A DNA stretch of 64,000 bases from Nematostella vectensis (GCF_932526225.1 NC_064036.1:558001-622000); one strand, 5' to 3'. Shown: positions 17,105-31,300, numbered from the stretch's first letter. A program made the numbers and translations. The notes: a model not told the origin generated them from the sequence alone.

Positions 17105-20100
17105 TCAAAGTGATGTAACTTCCTCTCCATCATTTTTATTATCAAAAAGACTTGTCCCATTCTCCGCCACAGCTCTTAAACTTTTTAAAGTGACGTCAAT
17201 GCGATTTTCCTCAACTGCGCTTTCCTCCGCCACTGCTGGATTGACAACTCCCGACCCAGGCTCCACGTGTTGGCGACCACAGCAAGGCATCCCATAATAG
17301 TCTGTAGCCGCCTCGGCTTCCTCCACCGTCTGGTGCATGCGCGCGAACAAGGTCTCGGGGACCCACAGGGTGGCAATGGCTGTCGCGATAGCGAGGCCGC
17401 CGAACACTGCGATTGGGACAGTCATCCCTACGCCAGGGAGGTGGCCCTAAAGGAAATCAAGAGATTATTACCAAGTGAGAATCCAACAAAATTAAAAAGA
17501 ACACTATCTATATGAAAAATGCTCATAGTATTTGAAGATTTCTTAATAACAAATGACCCACTTTTTGGCCCCCAAGGGAGGTGCGCAGGGTAAACACACC
17601 ACCACTAGTCGGGAAACATAACGCAGGCTATCTTGTACTGTACGCAGACATGACGGAAAAACATGACTTGACCTTTTCAATAAGCTCTTTTGACCTTTTC
17701 AATAAGCTCTTTTAACAGTTTCAGTTCAAATAAGGCGGAAAATTCTCCTAAGAACCTAGTAAGTAATATCAAACAAAATATCAAGTGCGACTTATTTTAA
17801 AATTGGAGCAAATTTTTGTAAAGTGTCATTTGTAAAGTAAAATTTGAGCTTTTCGTCCCTGAGCCCATACATAGCGCAAGGATGATCAAGGAAAAAATCT
17901 TAAAAGCCAAAATCTGGGGATGTGCATTTCGACCTCACGTTATTTGTGTTTTGAAAAGGGAAAATCAGTCCGGAATAGAAGAAACTGATGGCCATTGTAA
18001 GAAATTGTATCTTCTTTCTCCATCTTTTCAAAGTGCGCACGTTCAGGGTTTTCCATTATGTCCTGTACGCACAGATTATTATGGAAACTAACCCGGTCTT
18101 CGATCATATGGAAACCACTCTGCGATCGTTTGCGATGATCGTACACTCAAATAAGATGCGATCGTGGGATCACACGATGTGGATCACACGATGTTTCTTG
18201 TAAAGACGACACGATTGAGACGACACGATCGTCACGATCGTCGATTTCGTCATCGTACACTCAATGAGCTGCGATCGCTTGCGATGATCGTACACTCAAA
18301 TGAGCTGCGATCGCTTGCGATGATCGTATACTCGAATGAGCTGCGATCGCTTGCGGTGATCGTACACTCAAATGAGCTGCGATCGCTTGCAAGATCGTAC
18401 ACTCTAATGAGCTGCGATCGCTTGTGATGATCGTACACTTAAATGAACTGCGATCGCTTGCGATGATTGTACACTCAAATGAGCTGCGATCGCTTGCGAT
18501 GACAGTACACTCAAATGCGCTGCGATCGCTTGCGATGTTCGTACACTCAAATGAGCTGCGATCGCATGCGATATCGTACACTCAAATGAGCTGCGATCGC
18601 TTGCGATGATCGTACACTTAAATGAGCTGCGATCATGAACGATCGTGATCATATGGAAACCAGCCCAAAAACTGCTGTCCAAGTTTGCCCAACTGCAGGC
18701 ATGGTAAGAACTTTTCAATAGCTCTCCGGCCCGGATACAAAGTATTTCTGTCAAATTCTAATATGGACTTATGAGCCTTTGCTGCATATGGGACACTTAA
18801 ATTCAAAGAAAATGACCACAGTTTTCAATAAAATATTGCATATTATTTTAACAAAGCATTGACAGCTTTTAAGTTCAACAGTTTGTAGACAATTTAAAGC
18901 CTACAATAAACACTGACTCCAGACATGCGCAGTACCATGACGCTGCCATTTTAAGTCACATATTTATAACTTCTATTGCTCGCATTTGTTAGTTTGGTCT
19001 CGACAGTCTGTATGATTACTAACCAGCATCGCTATGTATGGGGCGATGAGGGCGGCGATGCGCGCGCATATCGAACCAGTGGCGAGACTTGTGTTTCTGA
19101 AATAAAATGAGTGTCATAAGTAGTAAGATCGGACCATACGGCCTATGTACCGCAAAGACCTACCTCAGTACCTTTGGGACTTACTTTAATACCGTGAAAA
19201 CCTGCCTTAAAACCGTGGGGACCTACCTCAATATTTTATTTTATCTCCGTACCGTGGGGACCTACCTCAGTACAGTGAGGGACCAACCTCCGTAACGTGG
19301 GGGACCTACCTCCGTAACGTGGGAGACCTACCTGCGTAACGTGGGGGACCTTCCTCCGTACCGTGTGGGACCTATCTCAGTACCGTGGGGGAACTACCTC
19401 AGTACAGTGGGGACCTACCTCAGTACCTTGGGGACCTATCTCAGTACCGTGGGAACCTACCTAAGTATCGTGGGGGACCTACCTCAGTACCGTGGGGGAT
19501 CTACCTCATTACTGTGGGGTACTTACTTCAGTACCGTGGGGGACCTACCTCAGTACCGTGGGGAACCTACCTCAGTACCTTGGGGACCTACCTCAGTACC
19601 GTGGGAACCTACCTAAGTATCGTGGGGGACCTACCTCAGTACTGTGGGGGATCTACCTCAGTACCGTGGGGGACTTACTTCAGTACCGTGGGGGACCTAC
19701 CTCAGTACCGTGGGGAACCTACCTCAGTACCGTGGGGACCTACCTCAGTACCTTGGGGACCTACCTAAGTACCGTCGGAAACAGCTCCGAAGTCATCAAG
19801 TAACAGGTAGGCCATGTGACATAACTGATAGAGTATCCACCAATGGACAGCAATGACTTTGCCATCGGGTATTCTATTGGCAGAAAAGATCACGTGACAT
19901 AACTCATAGAGTATCCACCAATAGACAACAAGGACTTTGCCATCGGGTTTTGTATTGGCCATCTGAGGTTACGTTATAGCTAACGTAACGGTTATTGTTT
20001 GTGCTGTTGTTGCCGTTGTCGTCGTTGAATTGTTTGCTATTGCTTACATTATTCCGCCACTGTTGCTATTGCTGTTTATGTTGTTGTTGATGATAATATT

Positions 20101-23100
20101 AACATATGACCACGTTTTTTACTTCTATACAGCTGATTTTGTTCTAACTTGAGAAATACCTTGAGGTACAGCGAGTATCAAGAGACATACAAGACCCGCA
20201 AGAACTCTTGCTGTGATAGAGGTGACGCGTCGACCCAGGCTGCATACAAAAAACCAACATAATTGCATGACATTAATTTTCCTGTCAATGAAACGTTTCA
20301 GTGCGCATCAGTACATGACGGAGGCGTCCTCCTTAGGAAATTCGTGAATCTCGTACGCACGAATTATCAGAGCACTTCCGTGTGGCCTGCGCGCGAATTA
20401 TCAGAGCACTTCCGTGTTGCCTGCGCGCGAATTATCAAAGAACTTCTGTGTGGCCTGCGCGCAAATTATCAGAGCACTTCCGTGTGGCCTGCGCGCGAAT
20501 TATCAGAGCACTTCCGTGTGGCCTGCGCGCACATTATCACAGCACTTTCGTGTGGCCTGCGCGCAAATTATCACAGCACTTTCGTGTGGCCTGCGCGCGA
20601 ACTATCACAGCACTTCCGTGTGGCCTGCGCGCACATTATCACAGCACTTCCGTGTGGCCTGCGCGCGAATTATCACAGCACTTCCGTGTGGCCTGCGCGC
20701 GAATTATCAGAGCCTTCCGTGTGGCCTGACCGCGAATTAACAGAGCAGTTCCGTGTGGCCTGCGCGCGAATTATCAGAGCACTTCCGTGTGGCCTGCGCG
20801 CGTCTAGAGCAAAACAAGATGGCGGCCACGACTCGGCGCATCGTGAAAAACACCAGCAGACCGCTGCAAACAGGTGATAGCTACAGTTTTGCTTTCCGTA
20901 CCGTTTCATTGCTACCCAAGCGATCAGCATAAGTGGCAAAGTCGGGAATTGCAGTAAGAAGAAGTTCAAGTAGATGTCTCCGAAAAGGCTTGTGACGGAC
21001 AGGTAGAGGGCGAAATCCATCGTCGCCGTTACAAACCTGGAGAAAACACACGAGATGTGTTACAACTAAAAGGGACGTGGGCAGGGGGTCTCAGGTCTGA
21101 GGACCACAAGGTCCTAGGGTGGAAGTGTTCAACCTTTTCACACTAAACCAATCCGAGATGTTCAAACTAGCAAGGGCACCCGAGACAGTTCCAAGGCTCT
21201 ATGACTGCAAGGGATGTTCCCATTGGGGATCCTTGGTTAACATCGATTGACGTTTGACATTTTATTTTGCGTGGCGCGGACAATATACAATTGTCTCAAA
21301 ATATCTTTACATTACCATGATGAATTTTAACATCACAATTTACCAGTTGATTCCCATAAGAAACATAAACTTTCTCATTTTAGGTGTACGGATCAAATCC
21401 AATGGAGTGTATCTTTTCTCTGTTTTGACTGTTTTCTTTTCGGCTCTCAAGATATCTTCAAGAAGTGCCCGTAGAACCTCAGGTTTAGGCTGTACGCCTT
21501 TTCCGCCGAACTTCATGAGAATGTTCATAGAGTCCTCCACACGTCCCTTGACCAAGAGATAGCGAGGGGAGTCTGGATAAGCTCTACACGAGACAAAAAC
21601 AGCAGTTAGTGGCAATTCAATAACAGACCAGCTGTCTGAACAAAAACGACCGAAACACCGAGCATCCGACTGTTTGACTTACTCCTAGACAGAATTACTG
21701 ACCTACGGACAAAATGACTGATAAACTTACCCTCATAACCTACTGACTAACTTACCGACTGACTGTCAGAGTGACTGATTGACCTAACGCATAACTAACT
21801 GACCGCCTCACAGCAAACTGACTGACTTACTGTATGACCGACTAGTCTATTTTATTTGCCCAATTAAGAAAATAGCTGCTTACCTCACGAAGAAAAGGAA
21901 GAGGAACATTGGCGCAACGGAGATGCGAGTGAGTGTTTGCCAGTCCCGTATGTAGTACGCCAAAAGGATGCCGAGAAAAGCGCCTGACGCCCAATACATC
22001 CCGTTCAGATTCCCAGCCATTGTTCGCCAGCTCGGCCCAACTATTTCTACGCCAAATGTGAATAGGGATAACATAAAGCTCATCATGCCAAGTCCAACAA
22101 AGAACTGAAGAGAAGCGTAAACGACGAGAGAAGGCGCATATGACGCAGCTAGGCTTGCTACAGACTAAAGGAAAATAATCAAGAACAAGCGGTGAAATTG
22201 ATGTCTTGCAATCTGGGGGGCAAACTGAACTAACAAAACGAAGGGCATGTTGGTGGATGGACAATAGAAATCTTCCACCTGACTGGTGGATGCTCTTGTT
22301 TATGACGTAACATTAAAATGATGGTACATAACGTATATACCTACATTATGTAAAATGCGCAATATGGCCGGTCAAATCGGTCAGCATATTGGCCGACTGC
22401 CTTTGTAAATTTCATACTGTAAAATAGTATGCTTTGTTTTGAGAATATAAAACTTTTCACTCCTTGACTATCCAAACGAAATTTATTCGATGTGTATTTT
22501 CTTTGCCACTACCGAGGACTTAGGACACTATGCTAATGCTCTCTCTCCCTTAACTTTTCGATGGATTGGAAATCTTACCATGATCCCGACACTTGTGAAC
22601 ATGCATTTCTTCCTCCCAAACATATCTGACAAGTATCCAGCAAACAGACATGATACGAGCATCCCAGCAAAAAGACAGGACTGGACTGTCGCACCAAGTG
22701 CTGCACCATCGCAGATCAGATTCCACTAGGGATAGCAAAAAGCACAGTCATGATAATGGTGGATTAAATATTAGGGAAAAATTTTCTTTGATCGATTGCT
22801 TTTCTGCATCTATCTCCAAGATTTACCAATCACTTCAATGAACTTTTTTCTTGATTGTGTATATTTTTTGTAGTGAATGACACAGTGGTACTCGTCCTCG
22901 ACACTGTTTGGACAGAACGGACATGACCTCTCTTGTTCTTGTTTGTAAGGTCTGTGATATCTCCCCCTCTCTATTTCTATCTAGATCATGATTACTAATG
23001 CGCAGTTTGGTAAGGCACCTGCGGTGGTTCTGATTCGGGATGTGAAGATAATTCCCAAATTCGTACTTGCCCTTATGATTGCGATATATATCATAATAAC

Positions 23101-23643
23101 CTCACTGTGCCAAAGTTACAGTTCAATGTCTTCAATTCTTTGTCTTAGCATCCTATAATTCCTTTTTATAATCAATTGTGATTCGGTTGTCCCATAAATA
23201 TCCCACGCCTAGACGATTAATCACCTCTTTTAGTTTAACTATCCACGAGTGCGGAGGTATCCATATGATACCTATAATTGCGCACCCACCACTCCCCCCC
23301 CCCACCCCCACCCCCCTCGGCCAATCCTGAGAACACGCCTGCCATAACCGCCAATATCCTATCCCCGTATTACCTCAGAAATGATGCTTGTAAAAGGCCC
23401 ATCAAACGCGTACGAAGTACAGTTCTTGCAACACTCGTTAGGAGGACACGTGGTGTTAGTGACGTCACAGTGGAACTGCGGGGTGCCCATGGCGAAGATC
23501 ATCAAGTTGAAGTGAAGCATGACGGGTATAATGAGCAGATGTGTGCAGAGGTAAAGAATACGCTGGAAGCGACCAAACGACTGCACGTGCTCAAATACAT
23601 CATCAAACTCTGGTGGTCGGTCCTTGGCTCGTGTATCATCCAT
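17105..23643 (-). CDS. SLC22-type (organic cation/anion) transporter, eight recognisable exons
   Basis: Plasma-membrane major-facilitator carrier. Exons by splice signals and phase: 23374-23643 (start, first membrane helix, Cys-rich extracellular loop), 22579-22725 (WNLICDG, then the family loop SDMFGRKK), 21884-22164 (helices 3-6), 21344-21583 (SPRYLLVKGR and the large cytosolic loop), 20902-21036, 20160-20239 (GRR motif), 19024-19096 and 17105-17446 (last helices, WVPETL motif and cytosolic tail). All junction phases agree except between 20160 and 19096, where the phases demand one more exon. That exon would carry the helix ending in the usual Tyr-Pro-Thr-x-x-Arg, and none is visible. About 520 residues are accounted for, slightly short of the family norm. 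The substrate cannot be inferred. The introns carry several minisatellites. Confidence 0.88.
18085..18640. repeat. 36-bp minisatellite containing GCGATCGC
   Basis: About 14 units of roughly 36 bases, each with TGAGCTGCGATCGCTTGCGA and a GATCGTACACTCAAA arm, so the palindrome GCGATCGC recurs once per unit. It lies in the last intron of the transporter gene. The flank around 18160-18250 has a looser array of CACGAT/CGATCGT words. Confidence 0.93.
18785..18965 (-). repeat. Inverted copy of part of the 3-kb host repeat
   Basis: This is the reverse complement, with some divergence, of about 11225-11420 in copy A (the segment around GACAGCGTCATGGTACTG). It shows that the sequence is an interspersed family and not only a local tandem. 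Confidence 0.8.
19180..19795. repeat. Minisatellite of about 26 bp (GTACCGTGGGGGACCTACCTCA type)
   Basis: More than 20 degenerate units with occasional one-base length changes. It lies in the transporter intron where an exon is expected. Open frames through it are repeat artefacts. Confidence 0.93.
19812..19962. repeat. Direct duplication of about 73 bp
   Basis: Two copies of a segment starting GTGACATAACT.ATAGAGT and running through TTTGCCATCGGG. It directly follows the 26-bp array. Confidence 0.85.
20346..20805. repeat. Minisatellite of about 34 bp (GCGCGC..ATTATCA.AGCACTT)
   Basis: About 13 units of CGTGTGGCCTGCGCGCGAAT plus TATCAGAGCACTTC, with a few variants. It lies in the intron between transporter exons 20160-20239 and 20902-21036. 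It is open in all three plus-strand frames because the unit has no stop; it is not coding. Confidence 0.95.
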
Positions 23644-24389
23644 TCCCTGATTGTGCTGATTTTAATTGTTACCCGAATACGTTAAGTAGAATATCTTCAA
23701 TTAAATCGAGACCAAAAGAATAGAAAACGAGAATTATCGGGAGTTCGACTTAGAGGGTAAAATATAGGCATGAGGAAATAACCTGTTTTGAATACAATTC
23801 ACATCGTATTCCTCAATTGCTTAATTAATTTTAAAATATAATTATTTTTTTTGGCTTTTATAGCATCTCCCCAAAAAAATTATAACAAGTTCACAAATTT
23901 TAGAGTCATAAGCGATATGCTAACCGAAATGCAGATGGTGTTCGTATAAAGACAAAACTCTTGAAACTGTGCACTTATAGACAGCGAGATTAAATCTTCC
24001 AGCTGTTTCTGCTTAAATGAACATAACACCCATACCTGAATAAACGTGCACTCAGAGATGAAAAGCAAATGCGTTGAATAAGAAGTTTCACTAATAAAGC
24101 AAGTCAGAGTAGATCATGCAATTCTCGCTATAATCCATTCGAACAAGCACAGAAAAAGCGCGTGTTTCAGCATCATGTTGCCCCTCGTGATAAGCTTAGG
24201 ATTTATCTAGAACTACTCTGTTCTTTAAAAAAAACATGAACACCAGCTTGTGCATCCAGGGAAAGGGTATTCGAATATTGGAGGGTTGGGGGGGGGGGGC
24301 TCCAATGTATTTTCGAATTTAAATTTGTCCTTGTATATTTTTCGGTTAAAATAAGTTATTTTTGGGGTGTATTTAGTGTGTATTTGTTT

Positions 24390-24850
24390 TGCCCCCTCCT
24401 CGTCTTGTTTTGGTCGACTACTCTACCTCCCAGGCCCCCTCTCCTCGTCTTGTTTTGGCCGACCACTCTACCTCCCAGGCCCCCCTCTCCTCGTCTTGTT
24501 TTGGCCGACTACTCTACCTCCCAGGCTCCCCTCTCCTCGTCTTGTTTTGACCGACTACTCTACCTCCCAGGCTCCCCTCTCCTCGTCTTGTTTTGGCCGA
24601 CTACTCTATCTCCTAGGCCCCCCTCTCCTCGTCTTGTTTTGGCCGACTACTCTACCTCCCAGGCCCCCCTCTCCTCGTCTTGTTTTGACCGACTACTCTA
24701 TCTCCCAGGCCCCCTCTCCTCGTCTTGTTTTGGCCGACTACTCTACCTTCCAGGCCCCCCTCTCCTCGTCTTGTTTTGGCCGACTACTCTATCTCCCAGC
24801 CCCCCCCCCCCCCTCTATCTCCTCGTCATGTTTTATGGCCGTCCACCTCC
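24390..24850. repeat. Minisatellite of about 46 bp (CCTCGTCTTGTTTTGGCCGA type)
   Basis: About ten units ending in a C-rich tract of variable length. It lies upstream (5') of the transporter gene. Proline/leucine-rich frames through it are artefacts. Confidence 0.94.
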
Positions 24851-27002
24851 CAGGCTGTGTATCCACAATATATGCGATCAGATGCAGAGGGAGAGTGCAA
24901 TCTAGTTGTATTACCCAGTAGTATTTTCCTCCTGACATTGATGTTTTTAGAGTTAGCTAGAACCTATCCGCTTGCTGAAATTGTTTGCTAGGGTTTAAGA
25001 TGAGCTGTATTTTGAGATTTTTCTTTTGTGTACCAATTTTCTATATAGACGCAGGGTTTATCGATAAACAGCCTCTCGTTAGGATATCCCTGTTAAGGTA
25101 TATTTTAAGAAATTTCTCGAACAAGACCCTATAAACCTTCATACTCGATGCCAAGTTTGTAACAAGTCGTATAGGTGAATATTATATCATTATATAATGT
25201 TTCTACTATGATTCGCGCAGATCATGAATCACAAGAAGTATTGTTTCAGCTATTTTGATAAGATTTGATCTGATTATTATAACAAAAAATTAAGCTGAAA
25301 AGGTGCATATCAAACATATTCCCCACATATAGTGTCCTTCGTATGTATTGCCTTATATGGGCATTGATGCCCATATTTAGAAAAGCTAAAGTTTTCCCGC
25401 TCCCGGATCTCCAGAAAACATGGTAAAAAAATGCTGGATTCCTGTCAATTTGAGACTCGCGGCCAAAATTTGTTAGAAAAATTTGATCGCTTGGTCAAAT
25501 CTTTTTCTCACTGATCTTGAAAAGCCCTTAGACCCAGGCCTCCAAGAGGTTGGCCGAGTGGGTATGAAGGTCACCCAAATATTGATATGTAGCAACGTGA
25601 TGGACCACAGTCTCGTACCCAGACGCCGCGCGATGCATTTTGGGAAGGTTGACGAAGCGCACGGTGCATGCAGTCAGGAATTGGTTTCAGGAGTATGAAT
25701 TCGCTTATCACTTTTATTCCGTCCCCGCTACAGGATTCCTGTGGATGACCGCGCAACAGCTAATAAAGACTAAGTACGAGTCTGCCGTGAGCCATATGTG
25801 ATAAATAAACATCGTATTTTGGAACCGAACCCTACGTCACAATATTCTTAACGACCCGAACATCCTTTGGAACAAGGGCGGCGAGGTCAGCGTAACAAGG
25901 AGCGATAACAAGGCGGAATATCTCGTCACACCGACCTCGACGTCTTGGGTTCCCGACGGTGCGACCCCAAATGTGTCTACCGTAAGAAGGAAGATCAATA
26001 ACTAGAACAATATGAATAAATAGACAAAAGGGGGCTACAATGTACGGTCATGTTACTTCCATGTTTTAGCAGTTGAATAAAGCCTTATTTTATATATGGA
26101 TTGGATTTTATCAATATAATATTATTTCCTAATGCTACCGAAATACACACCTGGCACATTGGATACAAGTTGTTACTATGACATAGATTACGCATTTCAT
26201 CATGCGTGTATCACGTACCCACATAAGCCAAAGTTTGTTTGTGTAAATGAGGGGGTGTAGCTCTTTTGGCTAGGGTAGCTAATTTCAATGGCAAGCAGTT
26301 TCTGCAAGCATAACAATTCTGCTTGTAATAGCGTTTATTTTAGGCTGCACCCCTTTCCTGTTCTAAACGTCAGGCAAACCGGAGCGACTTACCCTAAGAT
26401 GCAAATGTCCCCTCAACCCTATTTCTCTTTAGTCGATCGCCAGCTCTGTTAAGCTGACCTCTATTGGAAAGGCATTGCGCGTGATCCAAAAAAATTAGGA
26501 CCAAGTATGTCAATCATCTAAATAAGCCGAGCAAGTCACGCTCATCTCCAAAAATCAGGGAGCAATGGGAAACGTGTGAGAGGTATTGTTTCCTCCTTGA
26601 CCTTGATTTATAAAAGGATAATTAAAATTGGAAAAACAACCTCTTGACCTAGATTTATTAAACTTAAAGTTTTATTTGATCGATTCATGCCAAAGCCTAT
26701 TGTCAACAGTTTAAGGCATAAAATGGTCTAACAGTATTGGACTATATTGGTATAAAACTGTGGCATCCGCGAAAACAAAACATGCTTGACTAGCAAACTA
26801 GCCCTAGTGTGATATTAAACCCTGCTTTGCAGTCAGTATCATATAATTAGTTGTTTATAAATATCCCCTTATCTCCTCAGATCTTGTAGTTATGACATTG
26901 GTTTTAGTGTAGTTTTGGAATGCAAAGTCTTTGGTATCTCTCTTCTTCCCTAAGAAAGAAGTATGCAATTTATTGTCTGTAATGTATTGTTATCCTCACT
27001 AA
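24851..27002. other. Intergenic stretch without recognisable gene
   Basis: This is AT-rich single-copy-looking sequence between the transporter gene and the 3' end of the next minus-strand gene. I see no exon, RNA gene or long repeat. A TGGCCGAGTGG string at about 25550 resembles a tRNA A box, but no B box follows at tRNA distance. Confidence 0.6.
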
Positions 27003-28354
27003 TCAAGGATTCTCAGGGAAGAGCCCATGATCCTCTGGGCTCCATTGCCGCATCCACGTGGCTTGACTAGCAGCTGGCATTTGGTTGAATCCCTGTTGTG
27101 CCTGAGATGGATCGGCCTGGATATCACTCCTTTGTTGGTTAACCTGTGGTGCCGTGAGGTCTACGTTGTTTGGCTGCTGGGCTTGGAACGGGTTGGGCTG
27201 AATGTCACTTCTCTGTTGGGTAGCCTGTGGTGCCGTGAGTTCCGCGTTGTTTTGTTGCTGGGCCTGGAACGGTTCGGGCTGAATGTCACTTCTCTGTTGA
27301 GTAGCCTGTGGTGCCGTGAGGTCTACGTTGTTTGGCTGTTGGGCCTGGGATGGATCGGGCTGGATGTCACTCCTCAGTTGGGTAGCCTGTGGAACCGTGA
27401 GGTCTATGTTGTTTGGCTGTTGGGCCTGGAACGGGTCGGGCTGAATGTCACTTCTCTGTTGGGTAGCCTGTAGTGCCGTGAGGTCTACGTTGTTTGGCTG
27501 TTGGGCCTGGAATGGATCGGGCTGAATGTCACTTCTCTGTTGGGTAGCCTGTGCTGCCGTGAGATCCGCGTTTGTTTGTTGGGCCTGGGACGGGTCAGGG
27601 ATGCTGCTCCTTAGTTGGGCCTCCTGTGGCGCGATGTTGGCTTCCCCGTTGTTTGATTGTTGCATAGTCATGAACTGTGCAAAAGGATCATCGCTGGATG
27701 GTTCGGGTGTCTCGTCTTTTTTAGCCATTGGGAATTGTTGCTGGTCTGGAGCTTGTTGCCACTGGTTTGCCGAGGGCTGAAACTGACAACAACAAGGGAT
27801 GGTAAACTTGTTGTATTTTTACATCACATTTGATTCTTGTAACGGAGACGAATTGATCGTATGTGTTTATCCTATTCCTGCAACAGAGACGAATAAATTT
27901 TGTATGACAGACTACTAGCAACTAGGGAAACGAAAGGTGTATCCATATATCAATGTATCTTTTTACTCTAAAAAATGGCTCATCAAAAAACGTTAGCGAA
28001 TCTTTATTTTAGACAACATAAGAACATCACTTTTTATTTATCTTTTTTCCTGCAGACAATTTAGTTTCACAGCTTGTCTCTATAACAATTTCAACTTAAT
28101 ATATATATTTAGGCATTGCCTAAAGGCTGAGCCAGCGCATTTGTATCCCAAATATTATTCATAGTTTATTATTTTATTTATTATTTATTTCTATATTTCC
28201 ACAGGCTCGTACCCAGGGGGGGAGGCAGGGGGTACACCACTACTTTCTGTTCGAAATAGACATGCTATTTGTAGACAAAACTATAAAACATAAGCAAATT
28301 AGATAAAATATATATTAGAAAGAAAATTAGAAAAACCTATGTTTTTTTTTTGTT

Positions 28355-28385
<31 letters not shown>

Positions 28386-31300
28386 CAGATTTTTATCAGA
28401 AAAATCCCCTTCCGGAAAAATTTGGTCCACCTTATCGGATTGTGCACCCACCCACACCCCCCCCCCCCCCCCCCCCCCCCAAAAAAAAATTGGTATTGGC
28501 GTGTTTCCACCAGCTATAAACAATAACAGCAAAAAGAAAATAACAAAATACAAGCATGATAAGAAGAGAAAAAACAAATGACAATTATATGGCCTTCAAA
28601 CAATGGTTTGGCAAATCTAAATCAATGGCCAGGAACAATAACAGGGATAATACAGTTCAGTTACAGGGGAAGTAAAGTGGTGCCTCTGCAATCACCTTTT
28701 GGACGCTGCTGAGTAGCTTTGATCAATGTAGTAGCTTTGAAAGGAGTAAAAGTGGACTACCTTTGGATTTTCTTATTGTCCCCTTAGATATCTATCATAT
28801 ACTTATTTTAAATCATTAAATTTTATGGCCACTAAAAACAACAAACACTCAAGTAATCTGTTGGAAAAGTGGCTGCCTTTCAGGGGTGGTTTTATAATAA
28901 CTAAAACTGGTTATCCAGTGCTTTTATAGAGAGCTATTTGCCAAAGACACAGCAGCATTGGTAGAGGTGCAGCATATCTTGCTTTGATTGGTTTGATATT
29001 GCTAAAAAAAAGATAACTTCTTTTTATTTCTTTTTATTTACTGACAAGTTCAGTGAATTTTATGTACCGTCAAGTTAAGAGCCCTAAAAAACTAAACTAA
29101 AAGGAAAATTTCCCCTCAAAAATTGTTCCTACAAAACAAAAATAAAATCAAATAAAATATTAGGGATAACATACACTTGTATACTCTGTTTGCCTTTAAG
29201 TCTGGCATAAATTCAATAAGATTGTAACAAGAAATTTTGATTTGGACAGGAACAGAAGAAGGGGAATTGGTTTTGTTCGAATAACTCGCATTTAAGAGAT
29301 TTATTTTTTAGTACACCATGATTATGAACAAAAACAGTAACTCTATAAAACATAAAGTTAAACTACAATTTAAATTTAGACTAAACTGAAAATAGACTAA
29401 TAATCAGTACCGTTTCATTCGTTTCAAGTCGGCGAGAAACCAACATTTATAATTATAGTTTGCTGCTTTATTGTCTTCAATTTCTCTGTCTCTAGACATG
29501 GGTCCTTTCTTATATTTTAGACTTTTTGTAAAGACTCTTTCGTAGACTTATTTTCATCGCCATTTTGAGAGTCGGTAGTGTAATCGATCTTCTGGCGTGT
29601 GATAACCAGTTTGTTGGAGGCGAAATTCGACAGCGGAAAATTGTAGATTCTTTGATTTAAGCAATCCATGACTGTAATAAAGTTTCTCAAATATTTTTTT
29701 CACTTTTTAAGATGTTTGGAAGTTTGCGTTTTTCTCGAGAGTGAAGGCGACCGTCTCATCTAAGCGTGGTTACATAGCTTGGGCGGGCAGGCAGGCGAGG
29801 CAGAACCACAGGGCTCCCGCGCGATGACAAAAAAAACTTACAAAAAAAGTTATATACTATTTTTTTTTATACCTATGGGGCTCCGCACGCGAAGCTCCGC
29901 GCTGGCTCCGCTATGATATTACAGTGTATGTGTAACTTACTTGTTGTGCCGCTGGCACGTCACTGCGGTCGTAGCTGTTTTGGGCGGGTTGTTGCTGCTG
30001 ATACTGTGAAAATCATCTTGGTCAGTAAAAATAATGGAATTTCTTTTTGATATTTACCTTAGTGCAGCTTTTTAAGGATAGTTATATGACCACCAGTCGT
30101 AGCAAAAGGTGGGGAGTGGTCACTAACACCACAGGGTTTCCGAGCATGCACCTAGTGAGTGCAAGGAAGATAATGAAGTAAAAACGCCATGTTCACCCAC
30201 TCATACCTGTTGCGCAACTGGGACATCGCTCCGCGCCATACTATTCTGACTTTGCGGTACCTGCTGCCGGAAGTCCACTTGCTGGTTGGCAGGGAAAGAT
30301 GAACTTGGTGCAAAAGCAGCCTGGCTTTGTTGAGGTATCTGAGGTTGTTCAGCGTAGCTCTGATCTGCAAGCGTTAGTGTAAGAACATTAGTCTTAGAGG
30401 CATCAAGCATGACCCTCAAAATTGAAGTAGTATTTGGCCGTTGTTGTTCCTTGTTATTTATGATCAGGCGCGTAGCAAGGATTTCCGGAGAGGGGGCTCA
30501 TAGTCATTGATATTTGAAAGAGAATGATAATCTTTTTTTCTGACCCAATGACCAATTACCCAATTTTGGTGGTTAAAGGAGGGTGCATCCCCTCCACCCC
30601 AAGCCACGCGCCTGGTTATAACACAGGCTTCCCACCCGCGTCAGTAAAGGATTTCTAAGGACATACGAATTATATCGAGTTATATCTTAATGCTCTAATT
30701 CATGAAATAAACTTAGTTGGGATATAAATGTATCCGTTTGTGGTGTTTTTCTTCCCAAGAAGCCCAATTTTACGAGTTTAGAGCGATATAAGTTTGTCTC
30801 GGATGTTTGAGTCGATACTAGGTACGTTTATGAGACAAGGCTGGCAACGTAATTCTGACTACCTCAGCTTCCAGCGCGATTTTCTGCCGCCTTTTTAGCA
30901 GTACGAAATCACTGACATCGGTACAGGATGGGAGAGGGATGGAACTATCCCCGAATCGAGATTTTAAGCAATCCGCCTAAAAACTTCAATTTTAGCTTTC
31001 CGTCGATGATCTGGACATAGTAGCTGGTCAAACGGCATCCTTGGAATTTAATTTGCATAGACAGGGTAGCCCCACATCGCCCTAGACCTCTCTTTGTTCC
31101 TTCTCATTCCCCCTTCAGATCGACAGGTTGCAAACGTCGACAGTCTGCTCGTACTCCCCATAGCTGTACAAGTTACGTTTCACACAACAACTCCCAATTT
31201 AGAAGTTAGTTAGGAAACTGTGAGAAAGACAAGTAGTTGTGTATGTATTCGTCATCTTGTTATTGTTAAGGAGCTGGTTGTTAGTTGTGGTAGTTGTTCA

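Noticed and set aside
24367-24991. Pro/Leu-rich frames of 88-184 aa
   Set aside because: Artefacts of the 46-bp minisatellite; all three frames are open.
25545-25640. tRNA-like TGGCCGAGTGG A box
   Set aside because: No B box, acceptor stem pairing or anticodon arm could be found at the right distance.
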